NCBI GenBank assembly: GCA_024195265.1
Contig: JAJLRJ010000007.1
Location: forward strand, 13,330,328 to 13,394,327
Direction of reading: 5' to 3'
Length of the DNA stretch: 64,000 bases
Origin: Dendrophyllia cribrosa
Taxonomy: Eukaryota; Cnidaria; Anthozoa; Scleractinia; Dendrophylliidae
In this document: piece by piece, positions 30,490-41,193 of the stretch
Layout of the letters: each line of letters begins with the position of its first letter
Position numbering within the stretch: the stretch's first letter is position 1
The notes under the pieces: generated by a model
What the model saw: the letters and a program-made list of their open reading frames with translations, nothing else
Told to the model about the DNA's origin: nothing
The model's database searches: none
Made by a program: the position numbers and the translations under genes

Positions 30490-31490
30490 ATGAATAAGGC
30501 CGGGGATCATGTATGATGGATAGATTTAGGGTGGGGAATTAGGATTGGGATATGGGGTTGGGGTTGAAGAGCCCAAATAGGCTCGTTAGGGCGGGGGTTC
30601 GTCAAACGTCTTTTATGATACGGCGAAGCGTAGTGATGCGAAGTTCACCTCTTTTGCCATCCTTAATAAACAATGAGCGTGAGACGAGTCAGAAAAAAGT
30701 GTCGCACACTTTTTAGCTTGGTTCAACAAAATTGCAACACAATGTGCTCTTGTCACGTTTCACTTTCCGTTTATAATACATGTAATACTACACTATTTCC
30801 ACTCAGTGTTTCATTCCGTTGAAACACTAATGACATATTAATGTCAAATCCTAGTTCCTTCATAACAAACAATTAACAACAATTATTGGATGCTATTACT
30901 GGAATGATAATTTCCTATATCCATATGCAAAAAGCAAAGTAAACAACAATTCAAAATGCATTTTACCAATATTATTTTGCTCAGTATTAATCACTGTCTC
31001 ACCAATCTTGTAACAGTTATATTACTTCTATGTTTCTATTCCTTTCTTTGTAGTGTTTTCTCTTTTTCTTAAAAAAAATTGTAACTTAGTTATAGGGCAT
31101 ATAATTAGTTTACCTATATCGTGCCCTTCTCCATTTTTTTTCTTATTTTGTTAACCTCAAAAACGTATGAAATAAAAAACGGAGTAAATAAAAAAAGGCA
31201 GGAAATATGTTATAATTTTTTATAGCGCTCTTTAGTTCCTATACCAGTCGCCCAATTGTTTTTATTTATCTTCTGTTAATTTCAATTTTAATATACATGT
31301 ATATATAGCTGAATTTTTGAAAAGGTGATCAACAAGAAATCACGCAATTTTACAACAAAAAGCCCTATAAACAAAGGTTTTTATAACCCCGATCAGCCCG
31401 AAAATCACAGAGAAGAGGGAGAAGAGGGAAAGGGAGCGAGAGCGAGAGAAAAAAGACTAGCAACAGACTTTAGTTTATATATTGTTGGGT
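30490..31490. other. No gene seen
   Basis: AT-rich sequence following the recombinase remnant. The first 120 bases (GGGTTGGGGTTGAAGAG region) may be the element's 3' end. Nothing else is recognisable. Confidence 0.4.
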
Positions 31491-31504
31491 TTGGAGATAG
31501 CAAC

Positions 31505-31665
31505 CGGCACTTCGATCACTTTTCACTGAAAAAATAGTAAAAAAGAGTCGCGAAAATGTTATTCTAAAGCCGTTCTGTCTAGCACTATGAAAACAGACTT
31601 AATTTGAATAACATTTTCGCGACTCTTTTTTACTATTTTTTCAGTGAAAAGTGATCGAAGTGCCA
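31505..31665. mobile_element. Foldback MITE, about 65-bp arms
   Basis: CACTTCGATCACTTTTCACT and the following AAAAAATAGTAAAAAAGAGT are reverse-complemented about 50 bases later. The loop is at about 31568-31605. Confidence 0.85.
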
Positions 31666-31740
31666 GCTGCTATTGTTTGCTGATTAGACCTTTTACAGAT
31701 CCTACGTTCACTAGCAGCATTTTCGTTCGCGGTCCTGTGC

Positions 31741-31932
31741 TTATTCTATAGACCACTTTCATAATGGCGGCCGATTTATTTATTCTTTTATATGTATGTT
31801 AATTAGCCTCACTGGCCTCATTTTAGAGTAAAAATTCTTTTGAATTTTGCACATGTTACCGAGGCCAGTGAGGCTAATTAATATACATATAAAAGAATAA
31901 ATAAATCGGCCGCCATTATGAAAGTGGTCTAT
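31741..31932. mobile_element. Palindromic MITE, family copy 2
   Basis: The ends ATAGACCACTTTCATAATGG and CCATTATGAAAGTGGTCTAT are exactly inverted. The arms include GGCCGATTTATT and TTCTTTTATAT. It flanks itself with TA-rich sequence. Confidence 0.9.
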
Positions 31933-32004
31933 TGTTCTTATGTTTTTTGTGACCGTAGGTCTTTATAGATCCGATATGCTGTGTTTTTTTGTATTTCTTT
32001 TGTA

Positions 32005-32402
32005 ATTTAGAGGGGTCTGAGTTTTCCGGGTCTGAGTTTTCCATGCCGGCTGCTATTTAAAACCCTGTTAGTTTTTCCCTGTTTGATATCTCGCTGTATT
32101 CTAGCGATCTTGTTATTTCAGTTGCCAATAAACAGGAAGTGTATTCTGTCGACGACTAAATTACAGTTCAATTGTTCTAGCAGCATATTGAATCAAGGTG
32201 AATCTGCACTCGTGGGGTGAGTGCGTGACAATAAAACATTTTACGTGAAGTGACAAGAATTGATCTTGAGTGAAGTTTATTTCTTTTGTAATTTCGAGGG
32301 GTCTGAGTTTTCCGGGTCTGAGTTTTCCAGATCTCAGCTTTCCGGGTCTGAGTTTTCCAGGTCTGAGGTCTGATGTCTGAGTTTTCCGGGTCTGAGTTTT
32401 CA
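32005..32402. repeat. 15-bp tandem repeat tracts (TCTGAGTTTTCCGGG)
   Basis: Two clusters, 32013-32045 and 32298-32400, of imperfect TCTGAGTTTTCCGGG units. Both are introduced by TTTCTTTTGTAATTT and GAGGGG, suggesting a local duplication. Confidence 0.85.
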
Positions 32403-32409
32403 TGACACC

Positions 32410-33050
32410 CATGTTCATCTGATGAACCAGAGTCAACATGATCAAACCAGAAAAAATCCTCATAATTCAATAGTCTCCTTCGCTAAAATTTTCTCATTTC
32501 CAAATGGGCTTTCTCGTCAATGGATCCCGTGTGAGATAGCGATCAAAGTGTGCACGCCAAGTCGCTGTGAGTCGAGCTATAAAGAAGCAGTGTGGCTGTT
32601 CTCCTACTCGAAGAAGTGTGTGCGGTTTTGCTGGAGAAATCGAACGCAGTTTACTGTGTCAGTTGGATGGGAAGGAAAGTAATGCACTGTTTTGTCCGGA
32701 GTTATGAACTGCTGGAGCAAGTTGTCTTTTTAGGTGCTCAAGCCAAGCATTTTTTCCCGCCTTTTGGTCTTTCCTCCCTTTCCGCCATGTTTGTTTTCAG
32801 TGTTGTGTCACTTGACAATTTTTGACCGCGCGATGGCCGGGACACTTTTTAGGCTAAAAGCATGTATTTTGAAGGCGAAAGAAAAGGCTTTTTCGAAATT
32901 TCAAGCACTTTAGTAAAGGCTTGAAGTCGTTATTTACACATATCGAATAACAAGAAACCGAAGGAAAAAATTTTGTGTCATATACTTTTTAACTTATCAT
33001 TGGTCTGGCATAGTGCATTTCTTTCTTTTTGTTATTATATGTATGCCCAG
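32410..33050. other. Spacer downstream of TRIM copy 2, no gene seen
   Basis: Short frames only. The last 50 bases before 33052 match the corresponding downstream flank of TRIM copy 1 (GCCCAGCTCATTTCAGGATG), so the gene duplication extends slightly past the stop codon. Confidence 0.45.
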
Positions 33051-33051
33051 C

Positions 33052-35253
33052 TCATTTCAGGATGAAAACTTTTCTTGCTTTCTTGTCGCACATGCAAATA
33101 TGACCATCAGGCATTATGGTTATACCACGAGGTTCTTCCAGCTCACCAACAGTTTTCCCAGTGAAGCGACCTTCAATGGTAAACTGTTTCACCTGACCAC
33201 TGCCAATGTCACTGACAAAAACATTTCCATGTTTGTCTATACACAATCCCCTAGGCTCTGTAAACTGTCCATCTGCTTCGCCTTTATTTCCAATCTTGCG
33301 CAAAAACATCCCCGAAGAATCAAATATTTTCAAACAACAGCTCGCAGTGTCACACACAAAAAACATGTTCCTTGAAAAGGCAAGACCCAAGGGTCGGTTT
33401 AGTTTTTCCGGGCCGCTATCTCCAAACTTGAACAGAGGTACACCATCCTTTGTCAATACTTGAACTCGTTTGTTGTTATACTCAGATACAACCACGTGTC
33501 CTTGATCATCCATACAAACACCAGCCGGACTCTTAAACTCTCCGTCTCCTGTCCCATACCGCCCAAAGCTGTGTACATATTTCCCCGTGTCAACACTGAA
33601 TATCTGTATTCGGTGATTCAATTCATCTGTCACCAGAATCTCATCATCGTTCATGAATGTTACGTGAGATGGGCGATTCAGAGCTCCGGGATTTTCTCCA
33701 TAGCAACCTAGTTGTTGCACAAACTTTCCTTCTTTATCCAATATCAGAATATGGTGCTTTACACGGTCTGCTATGGCAATTACTCCTTTACTGTTCACAG
33801 CAATCCCAGTTGCCCACTCTGGAGCTTCCTGTTTTAAGTCCAACTCGCCTACAAGTTCAAGCCGTCGTTCCTTCACTTCGATAGTGAAAGGACTCTGAGC
33901 AAGATGCTCATCGTTTATCTTTGCGGAGATGTGGTAGGCACCTGGCAGTTTAGGAACAAATTTCACCTGCAAATTTCCGCCTGGTTCTTCTTTGGTCACC
34001 AAACTTGCAAGTTGGTCGGCTGGCTGCACCAGTACTTCAACGTGGTCTTCATGTTGTGTGTTTATGATTTGTCCTTCGTGTGTTTTAGGTCTTTTAGGAC
34101 AAATCGAAATCTCTGCTTCTGTGCCAGCTTGAAAATTTTCACCCAGTCCTTCCATAATTGATGTATTTGGATCTGTTTCGCTTATAAACCCCAGGCTTGC
34201 GTTTTCTGGTGTGCAAGTGGAAACGAATTTTATAAACGACCCAACCGGAAGTGCTGGCAGTGCTGTTTTACCGAGCTCCTCTAATCGCTCTTTTAAATTT
34301 CTCTCGTTTTGCATTATATTTGCACTCGAACTTCTCTGAACCAGCTCGGTGGCAAACTCTGCTGCTTGGTCGATCAGTTCCGCTAATAGCTGCACTTTGT
34401 TATTTTCGGCGTCTAGTTTCTTCATTCTTGACACGCCTGTGTTCTCGTGGGCGGTAGTTGCCTCGCGCGCGCGTTCGTGAATCGCAGCAATCATTTGTTC
34501 GGCTGCTTGAGACACTTTCAGTTTAGCGGCGGTGAGGTTAGCTTTAAGATTAACAGCTGTTTCCTCAAATTGGCGAATCACATCGCTGCAAACTTCTTTC
34601 TTTTTCTTCATCAGTTTGACTTCTGCCAAAATGTTGGCTCTTTCGTCATCTGCAGTCTTTTCAAGAGGCTCAATGTCATGATTCTTGTGATCCGTGACGA
34701 TGCAAATATGGCAAATACAAGTTTGACAGGAACGACAGTAAAATCTCGTTACCTCTCTTTCGTGGTACTTCTCAGCACAAAATGCTTTTCTTTTTAGCAA
34801 GGCCTCGTAATCTTCAGCTTGAAACTGTTTGACTGGCGTCACGTTGTGTCCTTGGAACACAGTCGTTTTAAACAGCTCGTGGGCGTTCACACAGTCACTG
34901 CACAGCAACTTCTCGCAGTCAAAACAATAACTAATTTCAGCGCTCTTTTTTTTGCAAAGTCCGCAACTGATCTCACTTCCATCACCACTTTGTTGAACCG
35001 CGAGAAGGCTGACTAAGCCATTGTGATGAAAACTGGTCGGCAACTGATCGAATCGGTTTCCTTCGGGGATGTCGATTTGTGCCTGGCACTCGGGGCAGCG
35101 AAACTGACCTCCTCTCTGACTCAAAAGCGCGTGTTTCTTCAAACATTCACAGCAGAACGTGTGAAGACAGGCTATGGTCTTCGGCTCGGTGAATGTTTCC
35201 AAGCATATCGAACATTCAACATGCTTTTTGAGGTTTTTCAATAGAGACTCCAT
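33052..35253 (-). CDS. TRIM-NHL protein, copy 2
   Basis: Intronless frame of 733 aa with the same architecture as copy 1: RING (ECSICLETF, FRCPEC), two B-boxes, coiled coil, filamin domain (KFVPKLPGAYHISAKI) and about six NHL repeats to the C-terminus (KARKVFILK). All zinc ligands are kept. It has a three-residue insertion (around CPKRPKTHEGQ) relative to copy 1. Identity is uneven: the NHL part from RYGTGDGEF to LRKIG is identical in protein and almost so in DNA, while the coiled coil and filamin parts carry many substitutions. The start ATG corresponds to that of copy 1, and about 20 upstream bases (CTGCAGCGCAGATTGA, minus strand context) are shared. A probable E3 ubiquitin ligase of unknown substrate. 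Confidence 0.92.
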   Translation of the reverse strand: MESLLKNLKKHVECSICLETFTEPKTIACLHTFCCECLKKHALLSQRGGQFRCPECQAQIDIPEGNRFDQLPTSFHHNGLVSLLAVQQSGDGSEISCGLCKKKSAEISYCFDCEKLLCSDCVNAHELFKTTVFQGHNVTPVKQFQAEDYEALLKRKAFCAEKYHEREVTRFYCRSCQTCICHICIVTDHKNHDIEPLEKTADDERANILAEVKLMKKKKEVCSDVIRQFEETAVNLKANLTAAKLKVSQAAEQMIAAIHERAREATTAHENTGVSRMKKLDAENNKVQLLAELIDQAAEFATELVQRSSSANIMQNERNLKERLEELGKTALPALPVGSFIKFVSTCTPENASLGFISETDPNTSIMEGLGENFQAGTEAEISICPKRPKTHEGQIINTQHEDHVEVLVQPADQLASLVTKEEPGGNLQVKFVPKLPGAYHISAKINDEHLAQSPFTIEVKERRLELVGELDLKQEAPEWATGIAVNSKGVIAIADRVKHHILILDKEGKFVQQLGCYGENPGALNRPSHVTFMNDDEILVTDELNHRIQIFSVDTGKYVHSFGRYGTGDGEFKSPAGVCMDDQGHVVVSEYNNKRVQVLTKDGVPLFKFGDSGPEKLNRPLGLAFSRNMFFVCDTASCCLKIFDSSGMFLRKIGNKGEADGQFTEPRGLCIDKHGNVFVSDIGSGQVKQFTIEGRFTGKTVGELEEPRGITIMPDGHICMCDKKARKVFILK

Positions 35254-35336
35254 CGCTACTGCAGCGCAGATTGAAAACGGAATTTATACAAGTCAACACA
35301 CCCGTCTATTGCCTTGTCAATGCCGACATCAAGAAT

Positions 35337-35671
35337 ACACCTAATTCAATAAAGGTTGCTTTGGCAATTGGTCATTGGTAATTGGGCATTGGCATTTGGG
35401 CATACGGAACACAATACAATGCTTCGCTTGAGTGACTGCCAAACAATAGCTTCCCAATGCTCAATTACCAATGACCAAAGCAACCTTTTTTGAATTAGGT
35501 ATATACCTAATTCAATAAAGGTTGCTTTGGCAATTGGTCATTGGTAATTGGGCATTGGCATTTGGGCATACGGAACACAATACAATGCTTTGCTTGAGTG
35601 ACCGCCAAACAATAGCTTCCCAATGCCCAATTACCAATGACCAAAGCAACCTTTTTTGAATTAGGTGTATT
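35337..35671. mobile_element. Two adjacent copies of a 165-bp MITE
   Basis: Each copy begins CCTAATTCAATAAAGGTTGC and ends with its near reverse complement (GCAACCTTTTTTGAATTAGG). The two copies, about 35338-35500 and 35507-35668, are head to tail and differ at only a few bases, joined by TATATA. They lie 85 bases upstream of the TRIM copy 2 start. Confidence 0.9.
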
Positions 35672-35906
35672 CAAAACATCACGTTGCACTGCTAATTTAA
35701 AGTCATGCTCCGTCACGCTTGACCAGTAATCCACATTTGAATATTTGAATGGGACATTGAAGATCTCTCTGGAAAACACTTTGAAAGTCACGAGTTAACG
35801 GACAACCTCGGTACACGCATAAAAAACCTAATATTGTTCGGATATGTAACCTGATACAATGTAAGTAATAATAATGATAAATAAAATGATGTTTTGTTGC
35901 TATAGG

Positions 35907-36171
35907 TGGTTTGCAACCACTCCCAGAGGATTTAAAAGACAAAATCGCAGCGGCCATGCTGGTGGACGGAACAAAAGAAAGTAATTTGGACGCTAACGAG
36001 AAATCTTTGGTTTTGTACACCAGCGTGACGTCAGGTGAAAACGTCCTATTTGTTTCCGAAACTGCGGTAAAATTCTCACGGGAATTCCGAATCTCGGAAA
36101 GAATTTACAAAACTGGTCACGCGAGCATGTCTGTAAATATAATGTGGCCAACCGGATCAATTTCTATCTGA
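35907..36171 (+). CDS. Orphan exon-like open frame, unrecognised
   Basis: A good acceptor (TTGCTATAG) precedes an open frame of about 88 codons ending in TGA at 36171. It begins GLQPLPEDLKDKIAAAMLVD and includes SGENVLFVSETAVKF. Codon use looks protein-like and the composition is not repetitive. No upstream partner exon with a start is evident, because the MITE pair and a minus-strand TRIM gene lie upstream. It may be a terminal exon of a displaced or dead gene. I do not recognise the family. Confidence 0.25.
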
Positions 36172-36384
36172 CCCCGACCTCATAGTCGGAATAACATTTG
36201 TTTGTTTTGACCGTTTGTAGCACAGTGAGCCCGAGCGCTTTACATAGCTATATATTTCGCTTTATAGCTATACTAATATAATTTGTAATTTGTAATTAAA
36301 GAAAAAACGGTTTACCTGTGTGTCCGTGTCTTTTTTTACAATGTAAAAGTTTTTAAAACTTTTTTTTTAGTTTTAAAACATTAA

Positions 36385-36545
36385 AGCCCCGTCTACACGA
36401 GCAATTTTTATGTGGCAACTGTATGTGGCAATTTTTATTTGCCCGTGCTGAGATGATCCACCCCTACACGAGCAATTTTTATGTGACAACTGTATGTGGC
36501 AATTTTTATTTGCCCGTGTTGATGATCGACAAATATTTGTTGTTA
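36385..36545. repeat. 80-bp tandem duplication with ACACGAGCAATTTTTATGTG
   Basis: Two copies of a unit starting CTACACGAGCAATTTTTATG and ending TTTTTATTTGCCCGTG. The vocabulary resembles the arms at 1099-1250 and 2900-3052, so it is probably a related MITE piece. Confidence 0.75.
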
Positions 36546-36559
36546 ATTTGCGTCAGTAA

Positions 36560-37565
36560 TAATTTCAAGCAGCCTATACTCATGCGCATGCGAAAGAAAG
36601 TTTTATGATATATTTTAAACATGATAAGAAGATGTCCGACATGGAGAAGAGTTACTCCTTTCATTCAGTATTGACTGTTTTGTAAATGAAGGCTGTAGCA
36701 CAATGAAGCCAGTGATTCTTCTAAGTCTTATATATACCTAACGTGAACATTAGTAATGTAAGAAGGGTTGTAGGAGATGCTGTCGTGACCCTTTAGTAAC
36801 GCTGTTTTACCGGAAGTGAAAAACGGAGCCCATTTTGTAACTCATGCCGCTACGCGCATGAGTAATAAGTGTGCAAATGAGAGAGATCTCTTGAATTGGG
36901 CCAGAGTTATACGCGAAAAACCTGTTACGTTAGATTTGACTGGCAAAATGGAATGAAAATCTGTTTTTCCTAACACTTGCAACTTCTTGTTAAAAAATTT
37001 CACCTTCAGCGTTTTCCGGGAAATTTTTACACATAAATAGTCAAGTAAAAGGCCAACAACGAAGGGAAAAATAGGAAGAACGAAAAAGAACGGGGAGTAA
37101 GACGAAAACTAAAAAGAAAAGAAAAGTCAACATTTTGCCTCGTGTGCCCGAAACCAAAAGTCGACATATCTGACCCAGAAGGGAAATAATGCTTATTTTT
37201 CTATGTTGCAAACAACGTTTTGGACAGTTTGCTTGCATTCGTGGCTTCAAATTGATTTTAAATAAATAAATTGCCATTAATTTTTCAGGATTCAATGGTT
37301 AACAGTGTTAGCAACGATGACCTTTGTAATGTTTTATCAGGGGATGTAGTCGATGTAAACTCTGCATGCCGATAATAAATTACGGTACTTTTTAGTTTTA
37401 AAATCTCGACATTGTCTAGTTCCACATAACCCAACAAACAGAAATTAGACAAATAACACTACCGGTAATTCCATTGTTTTCTTCATTTATTGTGATTGTT
37501 TATTTTTTTTGTTTCACGGGATTTGTAGAAGATCGCCGGATCTTGTTTCACGGGCGTGGCTTACC
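36560..37565. other. No gene seen
   Basis: AT-rich intergenic sequence with short random frames and no identified repeat. Confidence 0.4.
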
Positions 37566-37574
37566 CCTTTTTAC

Positions 37575-38800
37575 CCCCCGGGGGGGGGGGGGGGGGGGGA
37601 ACTCCCATATAAAAATGACGGGGGTGCTCGTCGGAAATTTTCGAAAAACACCCTAAAAGGTACCAGAATCTCGTTTGATGGGCGTGGCTCAAAAATGTTT
37701 TTACCCCTAAGAGGTACCAATTCTAAAACAACACGTCATATTCTGTCATATTTTTCGGCTCATACCCTAAAAGGTACCGCGATAATTCTAACGGTGGTCA
37801 TTTTATATTTTAGTACCCTAAGCGGTACCAATCTACAAATTTTAACCCCTAAAAGGTACGACGAGCACCCCTGTCATTTTTATATGGGAGTCCCCCGCCC
37901 CGGGTTTTTACCCCCCTGAAGTACCAATTCTAAAAGTTTGGGTCACATCTTTTCGGCTCAATACCCTAAAAGGTACCGCAATAATTATAAAAAAAAACAT
38001 TGGTGCCACTTCCTCCATTGCAGCGAGAAGCTGAATTACGGAGGACCAGAGGTGAGATTGGACATCAGCATATAAGGCGCAAATTGCAGCCGCTTCAGTC
38101 CATATACGATTTCACCCCACCCACCCAGACCAATGACGGCACAGTCAGATAGCCATGACATCGGGAACTCCGTGCCCTACTCTTATCGAACAATGTCATG
38201 GGTTCTTTTACGTCCCCTTTAATTGACAAGGAAGGATGAAGGAGACAAGGCCAACGGCTTAACGTCACCGCCCAATGATGCGATCATCTGAACTGAGACA
38301 AGGTGTTAATCACAGCCAGCATGATCTTACCAGTTATTTAAAGACCCTGGTTGGTGGTCCGGCTGAACCCGCTCAGCAGACCAACTATCAACTGAGCTAA
38401 CCAGTTGGCGGTATCAGTGGTCATTTCAGATTTCAGCACCCTTAGTGGTACCAATCTATAAATTTTGACTGCTAAAAGGTACGACAAGCACCCTCGTCAT
38501 TTTTATATGGGAGTGCGGGGGTGCTCATTTACCTTTTAGGGGGGTCAAAATTTATAGATTGGTACCGCTTAGGGTGCTGAAATCTAAAAAGGACCACTGT
38601 TTTTACTGTGACCACAGTACCTTTTAGGGTTATTGAGATGAAGAAAAAGGGGACAGGAACATTTAGCTTGGTACCTCTTAGGGGTAAAAATCCATTTGAA
38701 CCACACTCATCAACTGAGATTCTGGTACCTTTTAGGGTGGTCTTTCAAAAATTTCAGACAAGCACCCCTGTCATTTTTATATGCGATCCCTTCCCTCACC
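37575..38800. mobile_element. Cluster of ACTCCCATATAAAAATGACG MITEs, one split by a SINE
   Basis: A full copy runs from a 20-G run (37580-37599) and ACTCCCATATAAAAATGACG to its inverted end at about 37905. A second begins at about 37906 and resumes after 38410 to end near 38510. A third, inverted, runs from 38515 to about 38795 (CCCTGTCATTTTTATATGCG). All contain repeated CCCTAAAAGGTACC or CCCTAAGCGGTACC motifs spaced through the interior. Confidence 0.75.
37990..38412 (-). repeat. tRNA-derived SINE, about 420 bp
   Basis: Minus-strand head CCAACTGGTTAGCTCAGTTG is an A box, followed by a GGGTTCAGCCGGACC B box. The body runs down to an A-rich end at 37990. It interrupts a MITE whose AATAATTATAA and GTGGTCATTT parts lie on either side. 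Confidence 0.75.
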
Positions 38801-38899
38801 CTGGGCATAGTTGTTCTATTAACTATGCCCTGGCCAAAAAGCCAGATAAATCAAAACAAACAAACCTCAAGAGAGACTGACTTATAATTGAAGTGTCTT

Positions 38900-39579
38900 T
38901 TGTCATACCACCACAGAACTTATTTAACACAAAGCAGGTACAACCAGCACCAGCCAGCATAAGAAGCTACAAACTATTAAATTATAAATATATTGCAGCC
39001 TCCACAATAGCAAACATGAACATACAGGCTTACATACATAAATAATAAATACCGGTTATGTCATAATGTCTTATAACTAAACTGGCCTTAAAACGGCAGG
39101 TTAGTTCATCCTTTGGTGAGCTCTGGCCATCATTCTTTGTATGACTATTCAATGCATTACTTTAAATTAGCTGTTGTGGTTCAAATTTTTCTTTTTAAAA
39201 CCAGTTTACCGGTAATTTTATTTGTCTCAGATTCATTATCATATTCTGATAGATTAAGAAAAAGAAAAATCAAACAGGTTTAAAAGAAAAATTTGAACTA
39301 TGTTGGTGTCTGGTTTTACTGCATTGTTTAACGCATGGACTTCAATAACAATATGTATTTTTAGTTCACAAATATACGGGTCTTCCTGTAAAGCACTTGC
39401 TAAAATTATCTTGTGCCAAAGTGGCAATGTTACCAGCCTAGTTTTAACTTTAAAACTAGTTTTGACTTAAAATATTATCCAGATACTCGATGATACATTT
39501 CCACACATTATAATAATCATTTTATCAATGTCAGTAAACTACTTTGAGATTGATTGGACTTGTGACTGCCAAACACCTT
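38900..39579 (-). other. Probable 3' untranslated region of the PHGDH gene
   Basis: Lies downstream of the dehydrogenase stop. A minus-strand AATAAA signal (TTTATT at about 39216) could direct polyadenylation. No other feature seen. Confidence 0.4.
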
Positions 39580-41158
39580 TCAGAGTGCTACACAAGGGTA
39601 ATCGGCAGAAATATGAGAGGAAGTGCTGACAACAATGATACTCTCTGCTCCACCTGCAGCCACATGAACACAGTTGATTGCACCATTATCTCCAAACTTG
39701 GGAACAAGCTCAGTCAGAACCTTGCCTGGTTTTCCTCTGGCAAAGAACAGGTTTTCTGACAGAGGCACTGCACCACTGAACACAAGACTGTTGAACTTGA
39801 CCAGCACAGGCACACCAACCCCCACAACTGTTCCTGTTATAGTGGTATCACTGTTCACAGTGACAGACACTGCACCAAGGTAAGGGAGTTCTACACTGTC
39901 CACATGGCTGGATGATACCTTATGAAAAGGGAATAAAGTAATAAATAAAAAATCTTACCACAAATGAAGAAACTGGTTAAAATTTTAAGAAATAGGATTT
40001 AAGTTCATATTTCCCCAAGCAGCATTACAATAATTTACTGTAGTCGAAATATGGTGTTATTTTCAGTTTGTAGCTCAAACTGGCAGTTTCCTTGTGTTGC
40101 AGTTGTTGTGATCATCAAAGACTCTAAACAATACCCACATCATAACACAATAGCTAACCAAACAATCTGATGGTTTCTGCTACAGGGGATGAGATGGGTG
40201 TCCTATGATCATGGGGTAGTCAGGACAACAAGTACCCAACCTATCTACACTAATAAGTGAAGAGGCCTGTTGTTTAGCAAGATCACTAACTTGTGGGATG
40301 ATAAGCTGTTCCACAGATGCTTTATATAAACACGATATAAATTGAAGGGCTCCAGGCAAGAACGTCCTAAGCATGTTTTTGGCAACTTTCACTAAAATTG
40401 TATGTTTTAGGCCTTTGAAAGTACAGTTTTGTCAAATTAATGATTTATTATTGCTAAGGTACTTAAAACAGATCCAAAATGGGGAAGAAAATCCACATCC
40501 TTGATAAAATGTTTTGGGCCTTAGGACACCCTATGTATCTTGCCAAAATTATGACTGGATCATGTAAATATGACTGAAGGGATTTCAACCAGGTCAACAA
40601 ATCTTCTATCTTCAAACAGAATATAATTTTATCTTGAAAAGTGAGTCCCTTTGGGGCCAAAAATCCAAGATTTCAGTGACAATTTTCCAACAAGGTACTT
40701 AGGACATTCTTACCCAGAGCTCTTCAATTGCTCTCAGTAAAATCCAAGTCCATCTAATTCTCTTTTTTGTTTAATTCTTACCTCACAACTTTTCTCTTTT
40801 GCAATGACAGCAGAGTTTACCAAATTGACCTCATTTCTACCAAGAATTCCTGCTGACACAGCAGCAGTGACATAGCGACCTGCCGACTTCAGTTCAGCAC
40901 CATGTGTTGTCACGGCGACCTTGGTGACCTTTCCCTGTGTAAGGCATGCAGCTACCTTACCCAGTTTATCACCCAAACTTAACCAGGGCTGTGCCTCAGG
41001 CTTGAGGGCTTCTGTTAAGAATGCAGCATTTATCTGTGATGCAACAAAGGCTTGGTTATTTGAGCCCACTTGCTGTTACAGTGTTGTTATCATTTTGTAC
41101 TATTTATGCACTTGACTGATAATCATGTAGTTTGTTTTTCAGGTTTTCAGGTGGAGGT

Positions 41159-41193
<35 letters not shown>

